64,000 nt of DNA. Source: Hygrophila difformis. Taxonomy: Eukaryota; Streptophyta; Magnoliopsida; Lamiales; Acanthaceae. Of this stretch, positions 1 to 11,131 are shown in pieces. Location of the stretch: assembly GCA_030278955.1 (NCBI GenBank), contig JAOANR010000006.1:8827915-8891914 (forward strand), written 5' to 3'. The translations under genes were made by a program, and so were the position numbers. The stretch's first letter is position 1, and every line of letters starts with the position of its first letter. The notes below the pieces were generated by a model. The model searched no databases. It had not been told where the DNA came from and saw nothing but the letters and a program-made list of their open reading frames with translations.

Positions 1-554
1 TTATTAGTGGTTTGAAATGTGGATTGGACTGCATGAAATTGGGCAAAAATTAATAATAGATCAATTTAAATTTTTGAAAAAAAAAGACCGATTTGGCCTA
101 AAATGTGTAATTATGGCATAATTAGTGGGTGAAGGACCGATTGGGACGTAATTAGTATATGTAGTGGACCAATTGGGCAAAAAAATAAAAAAAATGACTG
201 ATTTGGCTTTTTTCGTAAAAAAAAAGAACTATATTGGCATTTTTTCCATTATACATACACATATTCAGCATCTTAATATTTGTTGCTCCAGGTAGTCCAG
301 GGGTTGAAGACTTGACCAATAATCAAGTCCTCTGATTTTTAGCATTAATCTTTGGGTTCAATTTCTCACCCGATCCCTTATACATTTGTATATCTCATTT
401 TTTATTTGCTCTAAGTTAAGATAATACTGATTCATTCCCCCAAAAAAACTTTTCCATTTAATTAAAATGAGAATAACTTAAATTTTGGCCCACAACATCC
501 AATATAAAACTATGACAATTTTAAATATAATGAGATACAATATTGAGGAAACTC
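1..554. other. AT-rich decayed repeat with degenerate 'gaccgatttgg' units
   Basis: No gene seen. Positions 80-240 hold degenerate repeats of a motif like GACCGATTTGG separated by A-rich runs (near 86, 150, 172, 197). Around 294-370 there is a weak tRNA-SINE look: an A-box-like TAGTCCAGGGG and, about 60 nt later, a B-box-like GGTTCAATTTC. This is too weak to call an element. Confidence 0.35.
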
Positions 555-926
555 TTAAAAAAACCCCAACACCAAACAAAAATTCCTCTTAGGTATCCAC
601 TTAAAAAATACTTCCATTCGCAAGTTTCTTTGTATAATTCTTCTACTAGGATTATATTTTCTGACGTGATGTTTTTGTTTTAAGAAAGGTTTTCTGCTGT
701 TTGATTGTTTTATGAAATACTTCTTTCTTGTTATGAATTTAGGTTTTTTCCTTAATGGCTCTGGCCTACCATATCGTTGAGGAGTGTATATCCTTTTACA
801 GAATGAATAATCGATTTTCTTAAGTTGTTTTTGTGCTATTATATTTGTATACTTATCTTTTAATATTTTTACCGCATGGACAGCCCTCATACTAATAGTC
901 CATTGTTGAGGATTCTTTTCAACCAT
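555..926 (-). pseudogene. Possible endogenous pararetrovirus coat-protein-region fragment
   Basis: A 123-codon open frame on the minus strand, rich in Lys and Arg (stretches such as RYGRPEPLRKKPKF). The continuation upstream in the same frame, across an in-frame stop near 950, keeps the same character, with a segment ending in KIPRPIG. A conserved helical stretch followed by a basic tail resembles the region just before the zinc knuckle of Caulimoviridae coat proteins, but no CCHC knuckle follows, so the fragment looks truncated at its C-terminal side. No neighbouring movement, protease or reverse transcriptase sequence is seen. This is an old, broken copy at best; a chance ORF or part of another retroelement gag remains possible. 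Confidence 0.3.
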
Positions 927-1298
927 TTTATTCCATGTATCTTGAATTTATTGACCAATTGGTCTTGGTATTTTCATAAATAGTTTTTCACCTAATTCTT
1001 GATTAATAAAACTGTCATATAACCAAATATCCAGGAAAGATATTGAACTTTAACAATAATGTACTGAAATCGAGAAAAAATGTATCAAACTTGTAAAACA
1101 GGTGAACTTGGCACAGCCAGGGACATTCTTGTCAATGTCTCTCACAAAAAGACAAAAAAGGGTACTAAAATAGAACAAATGTTTGTGAGAGGTACTGAAC
1201 ATGTACAAATGTTTGTGGGAGGTATTTATGAATAATTTGCCCTACAATATTACACAAGTTAATTATCCAACGTGGCGAAATGATATAGCAGTGATGTT
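927..1298. other. Intergenic sequence, possible MULE-like terminal sequence
   Basis: No gene seen apart from the weak upstream continuation of the pararetrovirus-like frame. Positions 1100-1245 contain two near-copies of a phrase like GGTACTGAACATGTACAAATG / GGTACTAAAATAG..ACAAATG followed by GTTTGTGGGAGGT. This resembles degenerate terminal sequence of a Mutator-like element, but no partner terminus was found. Confidence 0.25.
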
Positions 1299-1303
1299 TT
1301 GTG
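1299..1303. repeat. Target site duplication TTGTG (left copy)
   Basis: TTGTG lies directly before the TGTAACACC start of the 5' LTR and again directly after the GTTACA end of the 3' LTR at 10128-10132. The five-base exact match fits Ty3/Gypsy integration. Confidence 0.85.
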
Positions 1304-1984
1304 TGTAACACCCCGGTTTAATTAACACATGATTAATTTAATTAATTGTGGTTAATTAACAAAGGATTTATTATATGGATATTTTGTAGATATGATTTTA
1401 ATGAAGTGGGAGAATAAGTGGGTTCAAACCCAAAAGATAATAAGAGTCAAGTGCTCAAATGGGTGCAATGTGGTCAAGACAAGTGGTGTAACCCTTTTAA
1501 CCCACATTCCGACCCGACCCGAGACCCATGACCCGACCCGGTTCCATTTTTTACTCTTAAAAATCAGATTTTTGGGCATTGGAAACCCATTTCACTCCTC
1601 TCTTCCCCTCTTTCCCGTCACTCTTCTTTGGTGAGTTAGGGTTGGTGTCAAAACCCTTCCAATCTCCATTTTCTTGCTCAAATCGGTTGGGGAATCTTTT
1701 GTACTAGCTAAGGTAAGCTTCTTTCTTGATTAATTTCTCAATTCCATGGTTTTTGAAGCAAGTTTTAGGGGTTGTTTTGGTAGTGACGAAAATTGGGGGT
1801 TTTTCTTCAACTCTTGTAGATCGGCTTGAATCGAAGCTTGGAATCAACGAATCGAAGGTTGATTATTGTTGGAAGACTTCAGGCAAGGGATTATATTGCT
1901 TAAATTACGTGTTTGGGGGGTATTTGGGGGTCGGATTCCGGCGAAATCGCCGGAAAACCGATTGGAAAATCGGAGAAAGACGAT

Positions 1985-2205
1985 GAACAGTAACTGCTAC
2001 AGTAACTGCTACAGTAACTGTACAGTAGTTACCGCGGTAACTCGCGTAGTTACCGCAGTAATTCGCAACAGTAATTACCACGGTAATTTGAACAGTAATT
2101 ACCACGGTAATTTGAACAGTAACCACCACAGTAACTTGTACAGTAGTTACCGCAGTAACTCGCTACAGTAATCGCTACAGTAATTGCTACAGTAATCGCT
2201 ACAGT
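1985..2205. repeat. Dense GTAAC/GTTAC tract in the LTR
   Basis: About 220 bp composed almost wholly of ACAGTAAC, ACAGTAATT, GTTACCGCGGTAAC and GTTACCGCAGTAAC words. GTTACCGCGGTAAC is a perfect palindrome, and many words alternate between GTAAC and GTTAC. The matching tract in the 3' LTR (about 8007-8240) has an extra 11-bp CTACAGTACTG-type unit, so the tract is length-unstable. Confidence 0.85.
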
Positions 2206-2596
2206 ACTGGGCTGCGTATGTCACGCGTTTTACGCGCGCGTGTGCGCCGTGAGCGCAGAAAGGCCCTGTTTGGCCCCCTTTTTGTGCGATTTTGATCCTA
2301 TAATGATGTTTTCTTTGCACCAATTATTGTTATGACTTCCCCAAATATTATTGGTAAACCGTGGGTTAATCAATTGGCCCGTGTGGGTTGTTGAATTGCT
2401 TAGGGAAACTGTTGAATTATTATATCACTAATGCCTTAGCCTTGGGGGCTATCTCATATGTATTGAATTCCTTATATGTTGAGAAGCATGCGAACCTAGT
2501 GTGTAGGTGCTTGAATATCACTGTATTGTTATATGCATGTTATTGCATTGGAATTGACGGTTATTAACCCGATGGGTTGTTATGATATTTATGATA

Positions 2597-3080
2597 GATC
2601 GGGCAACCTTCACAGGTGTTGTTGAGTCCCGATGGCCCTGCGGGGTGTATTATTGACTGTTATATCTGTTACCCTTTTGGGGTGGTTATTATAATGCATG
2701 ATATTGCATTATGAGATTACGAACATATTGGAAATATCCGATCGGGCAGCCTTTACCGGTGTTGTTGAGTCCCGATGACCCTGCGGGGTGGATTATTGGT
2801 TGTTATTCCTGTTGGCCCTTTTGGGCTGGTTATTATAATGCATGGTATTGCATTATGGATGGATGGACATATTGGAAATGTCCGATCGGCAGCCTTTACC
2901 GGTGTTGTTGAGTCCCGATGACCCTGCGGGGTGGATTATTGGTTATTATTCATGTTGGCCCTTTTGGGCTGGTTATTATAATGCATGGTATTGCATTATG
3001 GATGGATGGACATACTGGAAATGTCCGATCGGGCAGCCTTTACCGGTGTTGTTGAGTCCCGATGGCCCTGCGGGGTGATT
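2597..3080. repeat. 143-bp tandem repeat, about 3.5 copies
   Basis: Units start with GATCGGGCAGCCTTTACCGG at 2597, 2740, 2884 (one G lost) and 3027. Each contains TTGAGTCCCGATGACCCTGC and a TGGCCCTTTTGGGCTGG stretch. The same array recurs in the 3' LTR at about 8631-9114. Confidence 0.85.
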
Positions 3081-3436
3081 ATTAGGCTGTGATGCCTGTG
3101 ATTTGGCTGCGATGCCTGTGATTGGGCTGTGATGCCTGTGGTCCCTGCGGGGATGGTGTATGTTACCCTGTAACGGGTTGGAGTTGATGATATCCTCACC
3201 CGTGGGTTCATACCGCCCGGTTTTAGGTTGCCGGCTAGGCATATTCATTTGCATTTGCATATAGGGTAGATAGGTGTATGTTAGGCCATGCATCACGTGC
3301 ATAAATTGTATGTCTGTGGTTGAAGCACCGGTATGGGACGGTGTGATGATTTATTTATGTCAATTGTATGATCGTGGTTGAAGCACCGGTATGGGACGGT
3401 GTGGTGTTTATCTGCTTTATTTATATTCTGCTTTGT

Positions 3437-3439
<3 letters not shown>

Positions 3440-3502
<63 letters not shown>

Positions 3503-3515
3503 GTTATTATTATTA
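3440..3515. repeat. (ATT)n microsatellite
   Basis: Near-perfect ATT/TTA triplets with one GTT interruption. The 3' LTR copy (about 9480-9565) is longer by roughly five triplets, so the repeat has changed length since the two LTRs were identical. Confidence 0.9.
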
Positions 3516-4078
3516 TGGTGCTGTTTTCCCTTACTCCCCGGCACGTAGCCTTGCTCAGTACGTTGTACTGACCCCATTTGCTTTTGTCTGTTTTATAGAT
3601 CCTGCTGGAGGCGCTGGAGCATGACTGGGTTTGGGGTTATGAGAGATCACATAGATAGGACATTTCTGTTATTATTATTTATATGTCATTATGTGATACT
3701 CTGTTGACTGCTTTTGCTTGATATATACTGCTGGTTGAGGCCTGTGAGCCTGGGATTTACATACTGTCGGCCGGTGGTCTTATGTGATTTACAGCTTTGG
3801 GCTGGTAGCCCTGTTTGAGATATTGGTATGCTGTTGGGAGGCTTGTAGCCTGGATGGGTCGCTGGGACCGTTATTTGATTATTCTTGGGTGACATTTTAT
3901 GTGCCTATGTGATTCTAATTTATTTATAGCTTCTGCATTAAACTGGATTAATCAGATGATCACTTTAGGTGTACTCAGTCTTGTACTAGCTGTTTTAAAT
4001 TAGCTGGCCACTAGTTTAGAATAGTTAGTACAACGGTAATGTTTGCGAAAATCAGGTTTGAATTTTCGGGGCGTTACA

Positions 4079-5137
4079 GAGTGGTATCAGAGCCTGTGTG
4101 CTCTTTTATCTTATTAAAACTTGTATAGACATAGGTGGTGAGTTGTGTGTGGGGTACATATAGCATACAATTGTATTTTTATTATATCTGATTATTTCTG
4201 TGCACACCAGGTTAATTCACAGTTGGGGAACTGTGAGGGAACAATGGTATTCCAGTCAGGATCCTTGTTATCTCACAGTCATTGAGGACTATGAATGACT
4301 TTTGATCGGTTATTTAATTTTATCGTTTATATATACTGATGTGTATACGATTGGTGATTTTTGCTAACATTGTTTGTTGATGTTGTAATCTAAGTTGGCT
4401 GAATAGTTTGGAAAGGCATCATGGAAGCCTGGGCTATTCGAATGGCTATCCAAGCGGGATCTATCTGTTGAATGGTGTTCAGATGGGTTTGATGTACCCT
4501 CGAGAGTGAGATAGGGTACTGAGAAAGTCTCCATTGTGCGATAACCCATTGGGGTGATATAGATAATTGCAGTCCGCCTGCATGCGAAGGATGGTGGAAA
4601 CCATTTCTTAGTTATGCCAGTAAGGGTATAGTCGGATTTGGTTAGAAAGAATAATGATATGAAGTGGCATAGAATTGACACTGGGTCAATCAAAAGAACA
4701 TTAGATGGTTCTCGAAGCGTTGAATGCCTGTCGCATGAGACGAGGCAAGGTGACTGTTCTGCATAAAAAGATCGGTAACGTGAAGGGGGCGGATATCACT
4801 GGGCAAGTCCGAACTAGGGGACTTCCTAGTATGTCGTCTTTATGTTATGGAAGCGTTACGTTGATTGGATAACGTTTTGGCATGTGTGTGATTCTTGTAT
4901 CGTAGGTGTTTCTTCTTGACTCTCTGGTTGAGAGATAAAACTCGTTTCCCTGATATGTGAATTATTTATGTCGCATTTTGTGATACGGTTATTTTGTTTG
5001 CTTCTGGAGTCTTATGTTCATTTGAGACTCTAAATTTCATTCGTAAGCATGGAGTAAATGCTACCACTGCTGCGAATCCTTCTGCCTTAGTACTGTGAGA
5101 TTCAGAAGCTTCGTGTTCTTTAGTGGCTTTGTGATTT
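4079..5137 (+). other. Decayed leader/gag region of the chromovirus-like element
   Basis: About 1 kb between primer site and protease remnant with no frame resembling a gag protein and no CCHC knuckle. It is either an untranslated leader left by a deletion of gag or gag sequence decayed past recognition by eye. Confidence 0.5.
4082..4094 (+). other. Primer binding site (initiator Met tRNA type)
   Basis: TGGTATCAGAGCC begins 4 bp after the end of the 5' LTR. This is the sequence complementary to the 3' end of plant initiator methionine tRNA used by many Ty3/Gypsy and Copia elements. It fixes the LTR boundary and the + orientation. Confidence 0.9.
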
Positions 5138-7290
5138 GTGCGAGAGCATGGAGTAGGACCGTTGGAGCCCTACCAGATGCTAGTTTCTTTACCTTCGGGT
5201 GATAATATTCGAAGTGATCATTTGATGCAAGATGCTGTGTTGAGCATCGAGAGTCGCGAATTCAGGGCTGACCTGGTGGTCTTTAGCCCGGCTGGTTTTG
5301 ACGTACTATTGGGCATGGATTGGCTGTTTGCCATCGTGCTGTGATTGATTGTGGTGTTCCACGAATATCCTTTTTGGATTCTTTGGGTAACTGTGTTTCT
5401 TATCGACATCCGTTGATTCCACCTGTTACTGGTGTGGTTTCTGTTGCTTTGTTGTGTGACCTGATGCGCAGGGGGTTGTTCTATTTCCCTGTGGCACATA
5501 AGGGATCTTCGAGCAGAGGTTCTTGCTGCTTCGAGTGTCCCTGTTATCTCTGAGTTCGGGGATGTATTTCCCGACGAAATACATGGTCTCCCATCTGCTC
5601 GGGAGATTGATTTTACTATTGAGCTGATGCCTGATGCAGCTCATATTTCTAAAGCTCTTTACCATATGACTCATGTGAACTGAAGGAGTTGAAGGATCAA
5701 TTGAATGAGCTTACCATGTATATTTAGCCGAGTAGCTCGCCTTAAGGAGCTCCTGTTTTGTTTGTTTAGAAGAATGATGGGTCGATGAGGATGTGCATCG
5801 ATTACAGAGAATTGAATTGAATCACGGGAAAAACAAGTATCCTTTACCTCGGATTGGGGATCTATTTGATTAGTTGAGAGGGGCCAGTAATTTTAGTAAG
5901 ATTGATTTGAGATTGGGCTACCATCAGATAAGGGTGGCGGAGGCGGATAGGCCTAAGACAGTTTTCAGGACTCGTTGAGGACATTTGAATTCCCGGTCAT
6001 GTCTTTTGGTTTGACTAACGCACTAGCGATCTTCATGGATCTCATGTATAGGGTATTACATCCCCTGCTGGTCGTGTGCGTGGTTGTGTTCATAGATGAT
6101 ATTATGGTTTATTCGCCGACGCGTGAGGCACACGCGGGTCACTTGAGAACAGTTTTGAATACATTGTGAGAGCATAAGCTGTATGCTAAACTCTCCAAAT
6201 GTGAATTTTGGTTGGAGATGTGTCTTTTCCGGGGCACATTATTTCCGGTAATGGTATGTCTGTTGATCATGCTAAGGTAAAAGCTGTATTTAAATGGCAA
6301 GTCCTGAAGAATGTGGGGAAGATCCGAAGTTTCTTGGATCTTGTTGGTTACTACAGTAGGTATCGAGGGATTTTCTAGCATTGCTAGACCTCTGATGATA
6401 TAGTTGTGTAACGATGTCAGATTTAGATGGGATGATGATTGTGAGCAAGCGTTCAAAATTTGGAAGAATGAAATGACAAAGACACTTGTATTGACTCTAC
6501 CTGATGAGTCAGGTGAGTATGAAGTTTTGACCAGCACCTCACTTAAAGGTTTGGGTGGTGTGTTAATACATAATGAGAATGTAATCAGTAGAACTACCGA
6601 CGCATGATTTGGAGGCGGAAGCGGTAGTTCATGTCTTGAAAATCTAGTGACACTGTATGGGAGGAAGTGCATGAGTCCCTTGTGCTAGAATGATCCAGCA
6701 GATCGGGTAAATATAGGTCCTGAGGTAATTGCGCAGACTACCGAGTTAATAAGAATCAAAGGATCGGATGAAAGAAGCTCAAGACCGACATAAGAGCTAT
6801 GCTGATTTAGCTCGTCGCCTTGTAGATCTTGAGGTTAGAGATTGTGTGTTGTTTCAGGTATCGCCTATGAAAGGGGTACACCGATTTGGTAAGAAGCCAA
6901 GCTGATTCCGAGATATATTGGATCCTATGAGATTGTTGAGATGGTTGGGAAAGTGACGTATATGTTGGCTTTGCTAGCAGAAGTGGGTCGAGCCCATGAT
7001 GTATTCCATACCATACTTCCCAACTTAGGAAGTTTCTGTCTGATCCAGATAAGATCATTCAGCTTGATAAAGTTGAATTGGATGCGAGTCTTGAGTATGG
7101 GGAGTATCCTGTTCGCATAAGTGATGTGAAGGAGAAGGTTGAGGCACAAGACCATTCCGGTGGTTAAGGTATTGTGGTCTAGGCTCGAAACTGAAACTAC
7201 TACTTGGGAGACCGATGACAGTATGTTGGAGCGATAACCTGATTAGGATTTGACTCCAAATCAATGAGGTAACCTATCTAATCCATGTTA
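5138..7290 (+). pseudogene. Broken Gypsy pol: protease, RT, RNase H, integrase C-terminus, chromodomain-like end
   Basis: The remnants lie in order. Aspartic protease at 5138-5344 ends in the conserved LLGMDWL. Reverse transcriptase lies at about 5680-6170: MRMCIDYRELN near 5786, then a KIDLR..GYHQIRV-like stretch near 5900, then FPVMSFGLTNA and the catalytic FIDDI (the YxDD box) near 6090. RNase H lies at 6404-6607. The integrase C-terminal segment with KSYADLARR and VSPMKGVHRFG lies at about 6740-6900, then HDVFH near 6995, then a chromodomain-like end with VKVLW and TTWET at about 7150-7215. At least five in-frame stops interrupt RT, including one where a DQL triplet is expected (near 5871). 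The integrase zinc finger and DDE core are absent: RNase H joins the integrase tail within about 130 bp near 6610-6740. Clear loss of function. Confidence 0.88.
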
Positions 7291-7314
7291 TTGCATTCGA
7301 GGACGAATGATCCT

Positions 7315-7326
7315 AAGGGGGAGGGA
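7315..7326 (+). other. Polypurine tract of the chromovirus-like element
   Basis: AAGGGGGAGGGA lies immediately before the 3' LTR start at 7328, as expected for the plus-strand primer. It follows an ATTCGAGGACGAATGATCC stretch typical of the 3' end of chromovirus pol genes. Confidence 0.88.
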
Positions 7327-7327
7327 T

Positions 7328-9470
7328 TGTAACACCCCGATTTAATTAACACATGATTAATTTAATTAATTGTGGTTAATTAACAAAGGATTTATTATAT
7401 GGATATTTTGTAGATATGATTTTAATGAAGTGGGAGAATAAGTGGGTTCAAACCCAAAAGATAATAAGAGTCAAGTGCTCAAATGGGTGCAATGTGGTCA
7501 AGACAAGTGGTGTAACCCTTTTAACCCACATTCCGACCCGACCCGAGACCCATGACCCGACCCGGTTCCATTTTTTACTCTTAAAAATCAGATTTTTGGG
7601 CATTGGAAACCCATTTCACTCCTCTCTTCCCCTCTTTCCCGTCACTCTTCTTTGGTGAGTTAGGGTTGGTGTCAAAACCCTTCCAATCTCCATTTTCTTG
7701 CTCAAATCGGTTGGGGAATCTTTTGTACTAGCTAAGGTAAGCTTCTTTCTTGATTAATTTCTCAATTCCATGGTTTTTGAAGCAAGTTTTAGGGGTTGTT
7801 TTGGTAGTGACGAAAATTGGGGGTTTTTCTTCAACTCTTGTAGATCGGCTTGAATCGAAGCTTGGAATCAACGAATCGAAGGTTGATTATTGTTGGAAGA
7901 CTTCAGGCAAGGGATTATATTGCTTAAATTACGTGTTTGGGGGGTATTTGGGGGTCGGATTCCGGCGAAATCGCCGGAAAACCGATTGGAAAATCGGAGA
8001 AGACGATGAACAGTAACTGCTACAGTAACTGCTACAGTACTGCTACAGTAACTGTACAGTAGTTACCGCGGTAACTCGCGTAGTTACCGCAGTAATTCGC
8101 AACAGTAATTACCACGGTAATTTGAACAGTAATTACCACGGTAATTTGAACAGTAACCACCACAGTAACTTGTACAGTAGTTACCGCAGTAACTCGCTAC
8201 AGTAATCGCTACAGTAATTGCTACAGTAATCGCTACAGTACTGGGCTGCGTATGTCACGCGTTTTACGCGCGCGTGTGCGCCGTGAGCGCAGAAAGGCCC
8301 TGTTTGGCCCCCTTTTTGTGCGATTTTGATCCTATAATGATGTTTTCTTTGCACCAATTATTGTTATGACTTCCCCAAATATTATTGGTAAACCGTGGGT
8401 TAATCAATTGGCCCGTGTGGGTTGTTGAATTGCTTAGGGAAACTGTTGAATTATTATATCACTAATGCCTTAGCCTTGGGGGCTATCTCATATGTATTGA
8501 ATTCCTTATATGTTGAGAAGCATGCGAACCTAGTGTGTAGGTGCTTGAATATCACTGTATTGTTATATGCATGTTATTGCATTGGAATTGACGGTTATTA
8601 ACCCGATGGGTTGTTATGATATTTATGATAGATCGGGCAACCTTCACAGGTGTTGTTGAGTCCCGATGGCCCTGCGGGGTGTATTATTGACTGTTATATC
8701 TGTTACCCTTTTGGGGTGGTTATTATAATGCATGATATTGCATTATGAGATTACGAACATATTGGAAATATCCGATCGGGCAGCCTTTACCGGTGTTGTT
8801 GAGTCCCGATGACCCTGCGGGGTGGATTATTGGTTGTTATTCCTGTTGGCCCTTTTGGGCTGGTTATTATAATGCATGGTATTGCATTATGGATGGATGG
8901 ACATATTGGAAATGTCCGATCGGCAGCCTTTACCGGTGTTGTTGAGTCCCGATGACCCTGCGGGGTGGATTATTGGTTATTATTCATGTTGGCCCTTTTG
9001 GGCTGGTTATTATAATGCATGGTATTGCATTATGGATGGATGGACATACTGGAAATGTCCGATCGGGCAGCCTTTACCGGTGTTGTTGAGTCCCGATGGC
9101 CCTGCGGGGTGATTATTAGGCTGTGATGCCTGTGATTTGGCTGCGATGCCTGTGATTGGGCTGTGATGCCTGTGGTCCCTGCGGGGATGGTGTATGTTAC
9201 CCTGTAACGGGTTGGAGTTGATGATATCCTCACCCGTGGGTTCATACCGCCCGGGTTTAGGTTGTCGGCTAGGCATATTCATTTGCATTTGCATATAGGG
9301 TAGATAGGTGTATGTTAGGCCATGCATCACGTGCATAAATTGTATGTCTGTGGTTGAAGCACCGGTATGGGACGGTGTGATGATTTATTTATGTCAATTG
9401 TATGATCGTGGTTGAAGCACCGGTATGGGACGATGTGGTGTTTATATGCTTTATTTATATTCTGCTTTGT

Positions 9471-9551
<81 letters not shown>

Positions 9552-10127
9552 GTTATTATTATTATGGTGCTGTTTTCCCTTACTCCCCGGCACGTAGCCT
9601 TGCTCAGTACGTTGTACTGACCCCATTTGCTTTTGTCTGTTTTATAGATCCTGCTGGAGGCGCTGGAGCATGACTGGGTTTGGGGTTATGAGAGATCACA
9701 TAGATAGGACATTTCTGTTATTATTATTTATATGTCATTATGTGATACTCTGTTGACTGCTTTTGCTTGATATATACTGCTGGTTGAGGCCTGTGAGCCT
9801 GGGATTTACATACTGTCGGCCGGTGGTCTTATGTGATTTACAGCTTTGGGCTGGTAGCCCTGTTTGAGATATTGGTATGCTGTTGGGAGGCTTGTAGCCT
9901 GGATGGGTCGCTGGGACCGTTATTTGATTATTCTTGGGTGACATTTTATGTGCCTATGTGATTCTAATTTAATTATAGCTTCTGCATTAAACTGGATTAA
10001 TCAGATGATCACTTTAGGTGTACTCAGTCTTGTACTAGCTGTTTTAAATTAGCTGGCCACTAGTTTAGAATAGTTAGTACAACGGTAATGTTTGCGAAAA
10101 TCAGGTTTGAATTTTCGGGGCGTTACA
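7328..10127 (+). repeat. 3' LTR of the chromovirus-like element (2800 bp)
   Basis: Nearly identical to the 5' LTR. Differences seen by eye are CCCCGG to CCCCGA near the start, a lost A before GACGATG, an 11-bp unit gained in the GTAAC tract, two changes in the CCCGGTTTTAGG region, two near the second GACGGTGTGG, a longer (ATT)n tract, and one T to A near 9972. It ends CGGGGCGTTACA at 10127. Confidence 0.9.
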
Positions 10128-10132
10128 TTGTG

Positions 10133-11010
10133 CCACCTCCAACACATTTTGTTTGGTAGTGGATGATGAGGGGTGTTCGTTTCTAGATGAGATTTTCCCG
10201 TAATTGCTTTTTTTTTTTAAAAAAAAAAATCTAAACAGTCTATATAAACTATGAAAGGATAATGAAAGCTAATACCACGATTTCCCCCTTAATTTGAACA
10301 GTGAGTGTCATTAATTTTATTTTTGTTATATTGTGGATTACGATCATTATATTTTATAAAGAAAAAGTTATTAAAAGTTTTCCAAGGTGCAATTATGCTT
10401 AAAAATTGACGCCAAATTATGCTTAAAATTAAAATACCTTGATGTACAGGCATGAATTCCCCAAAGTAATCAATAATTATGTACTTCACGACTAGATGAA
10501 TGGGTGTATTAAGAAATTGGGAGAGTATGCACATTATTTGATACTGTGCTTTTAAATGTTTCAAACACTAGATGAAACTTGAAAGGGAGTTGTTGCGTTC
10601 ATTTACTGTGAATAAATATCTAATTATTAGAATGACACCTAGGATTTATTGAGATCAATTTATTAATTAATGTGACTTTTTACTGGTCACAATTAAATAT
10701 ACAGTGTGTATTACATACGATGATCGTTCCCTGCCTTTCACGACTTTATATTAAAATATTTATAATAATGTCAAAATTTAATCTATTTTAATAGTTAATG
10801 AACGAAGAAATATAATTTTTACCTGTCCAGAATTCAAAAGAGATTGAATATTTAATCATTGATGAATAAAAAAAAAATTACTTGACAGTCTATTCAGACT
10901 AGAGTGTGATGATAAAAAATTTGATTTAAATGTATATATATACTATTTGATTTTTAAAAAGGCAAAATAATTGTGTAACAAATACTTATATACTGTGAAA
11001 ATATTCCACT
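10133..11010. other. AT-rich intergenic stretch
   Basis: No gene, structural RNA or clear repeat boundary seen. Poly-T/poly-A runs and short spurious ORFs only. Confidence 0.6.
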
Positions 11011-11023
11011 TTTAATATCATAA
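11011..11023. repeat. LINE target site duplication, 3' side copy
   Basis: TTTAATATCATAA abuts the T-run at 11024-11038 (the LINE poly(A) tail on the minus strand). A 12/13 match, TTTAATAACATAA, lies at 39086-39098 just beyond the LINE 5' end. Confidence 0.7.
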
Positions 11024-11131
11024 TTTTTTTTTTTTTTTGGTGAACATGACGCCAAGCGTCGGCAAAGAAGACAAAGCTAAAAAACACCACAGAAAGGAGG
11101 TTACAAGAGAGAAAAGCGTAAAATAAAAACT

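Larger units (their letters stand above)
1304..4078 (+). repeat. 5' LTR of the chromovirus-like element (2775 bp)
   Basis: The LTR is mosaic. A tract of GTAAC/GTTAC words spans about 1985-2205. About three and a half copies of a 143-bp unit start at 2597, 2740, 2884 and 3027. Three short GGCTGTGATGCCTGTGATT-like units lie at 3084-3140. A 58-bp duplication ending in GAAGCACCGGTATGGGACGG spans about 3308-3405. An (ATT)n microsatellite lies at 3440-3515. No long ORF is credible; the Ile/Tyr-rich frames over the microsatellite are artefacts. Confidence 0.9.
1304..10127 (+). mobile_element. Ty3/Gypsy chromovirus-like LTR retrotransposon, internally deleted, non-autonomous
   Basis: A complete LTR element: 5' LTR 1304-4078, interior 4079-7327, 3' LTR 7328-10127. 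The LTRs begin TGTAACACCCCG and end CGGGGCGTTACA, a near-perfect inverted repeat. The 5-bp flanking duplication TTGTG (1299-1303 and 10128-10132) is exact. A Met-initiator-type primer site follows the 5' LTR and a polypurine tract precedes the 3' LTR. Interior order is protease remnant, reverse transcriptase, RNase H, integrase C-terminus and chromodomain-like end, which is the Ty3/Gypsy order of chromoviruses (Tekay/Del-like). Gag and the integrase core are missing and the interior carries many stops, so it cannot have moved itself. The LTRs differ at only about six substitutions plus a few indels by eye, indicating recent insertion or gene conversion. Confidence 0.93.

Noticed and set aside
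2711..3302. Small repeated ORFs in the 143-bp LTR array (both LTRs)
   Set aside because: Produced by the tandem unit; no start context or family resemblance.
3368..3624. Poly-Ile, poly-Tyr and poly-Leu proteins over the (ATT)n tract (also 9402-9673)
   Set aside because: Microsatellite translation only.
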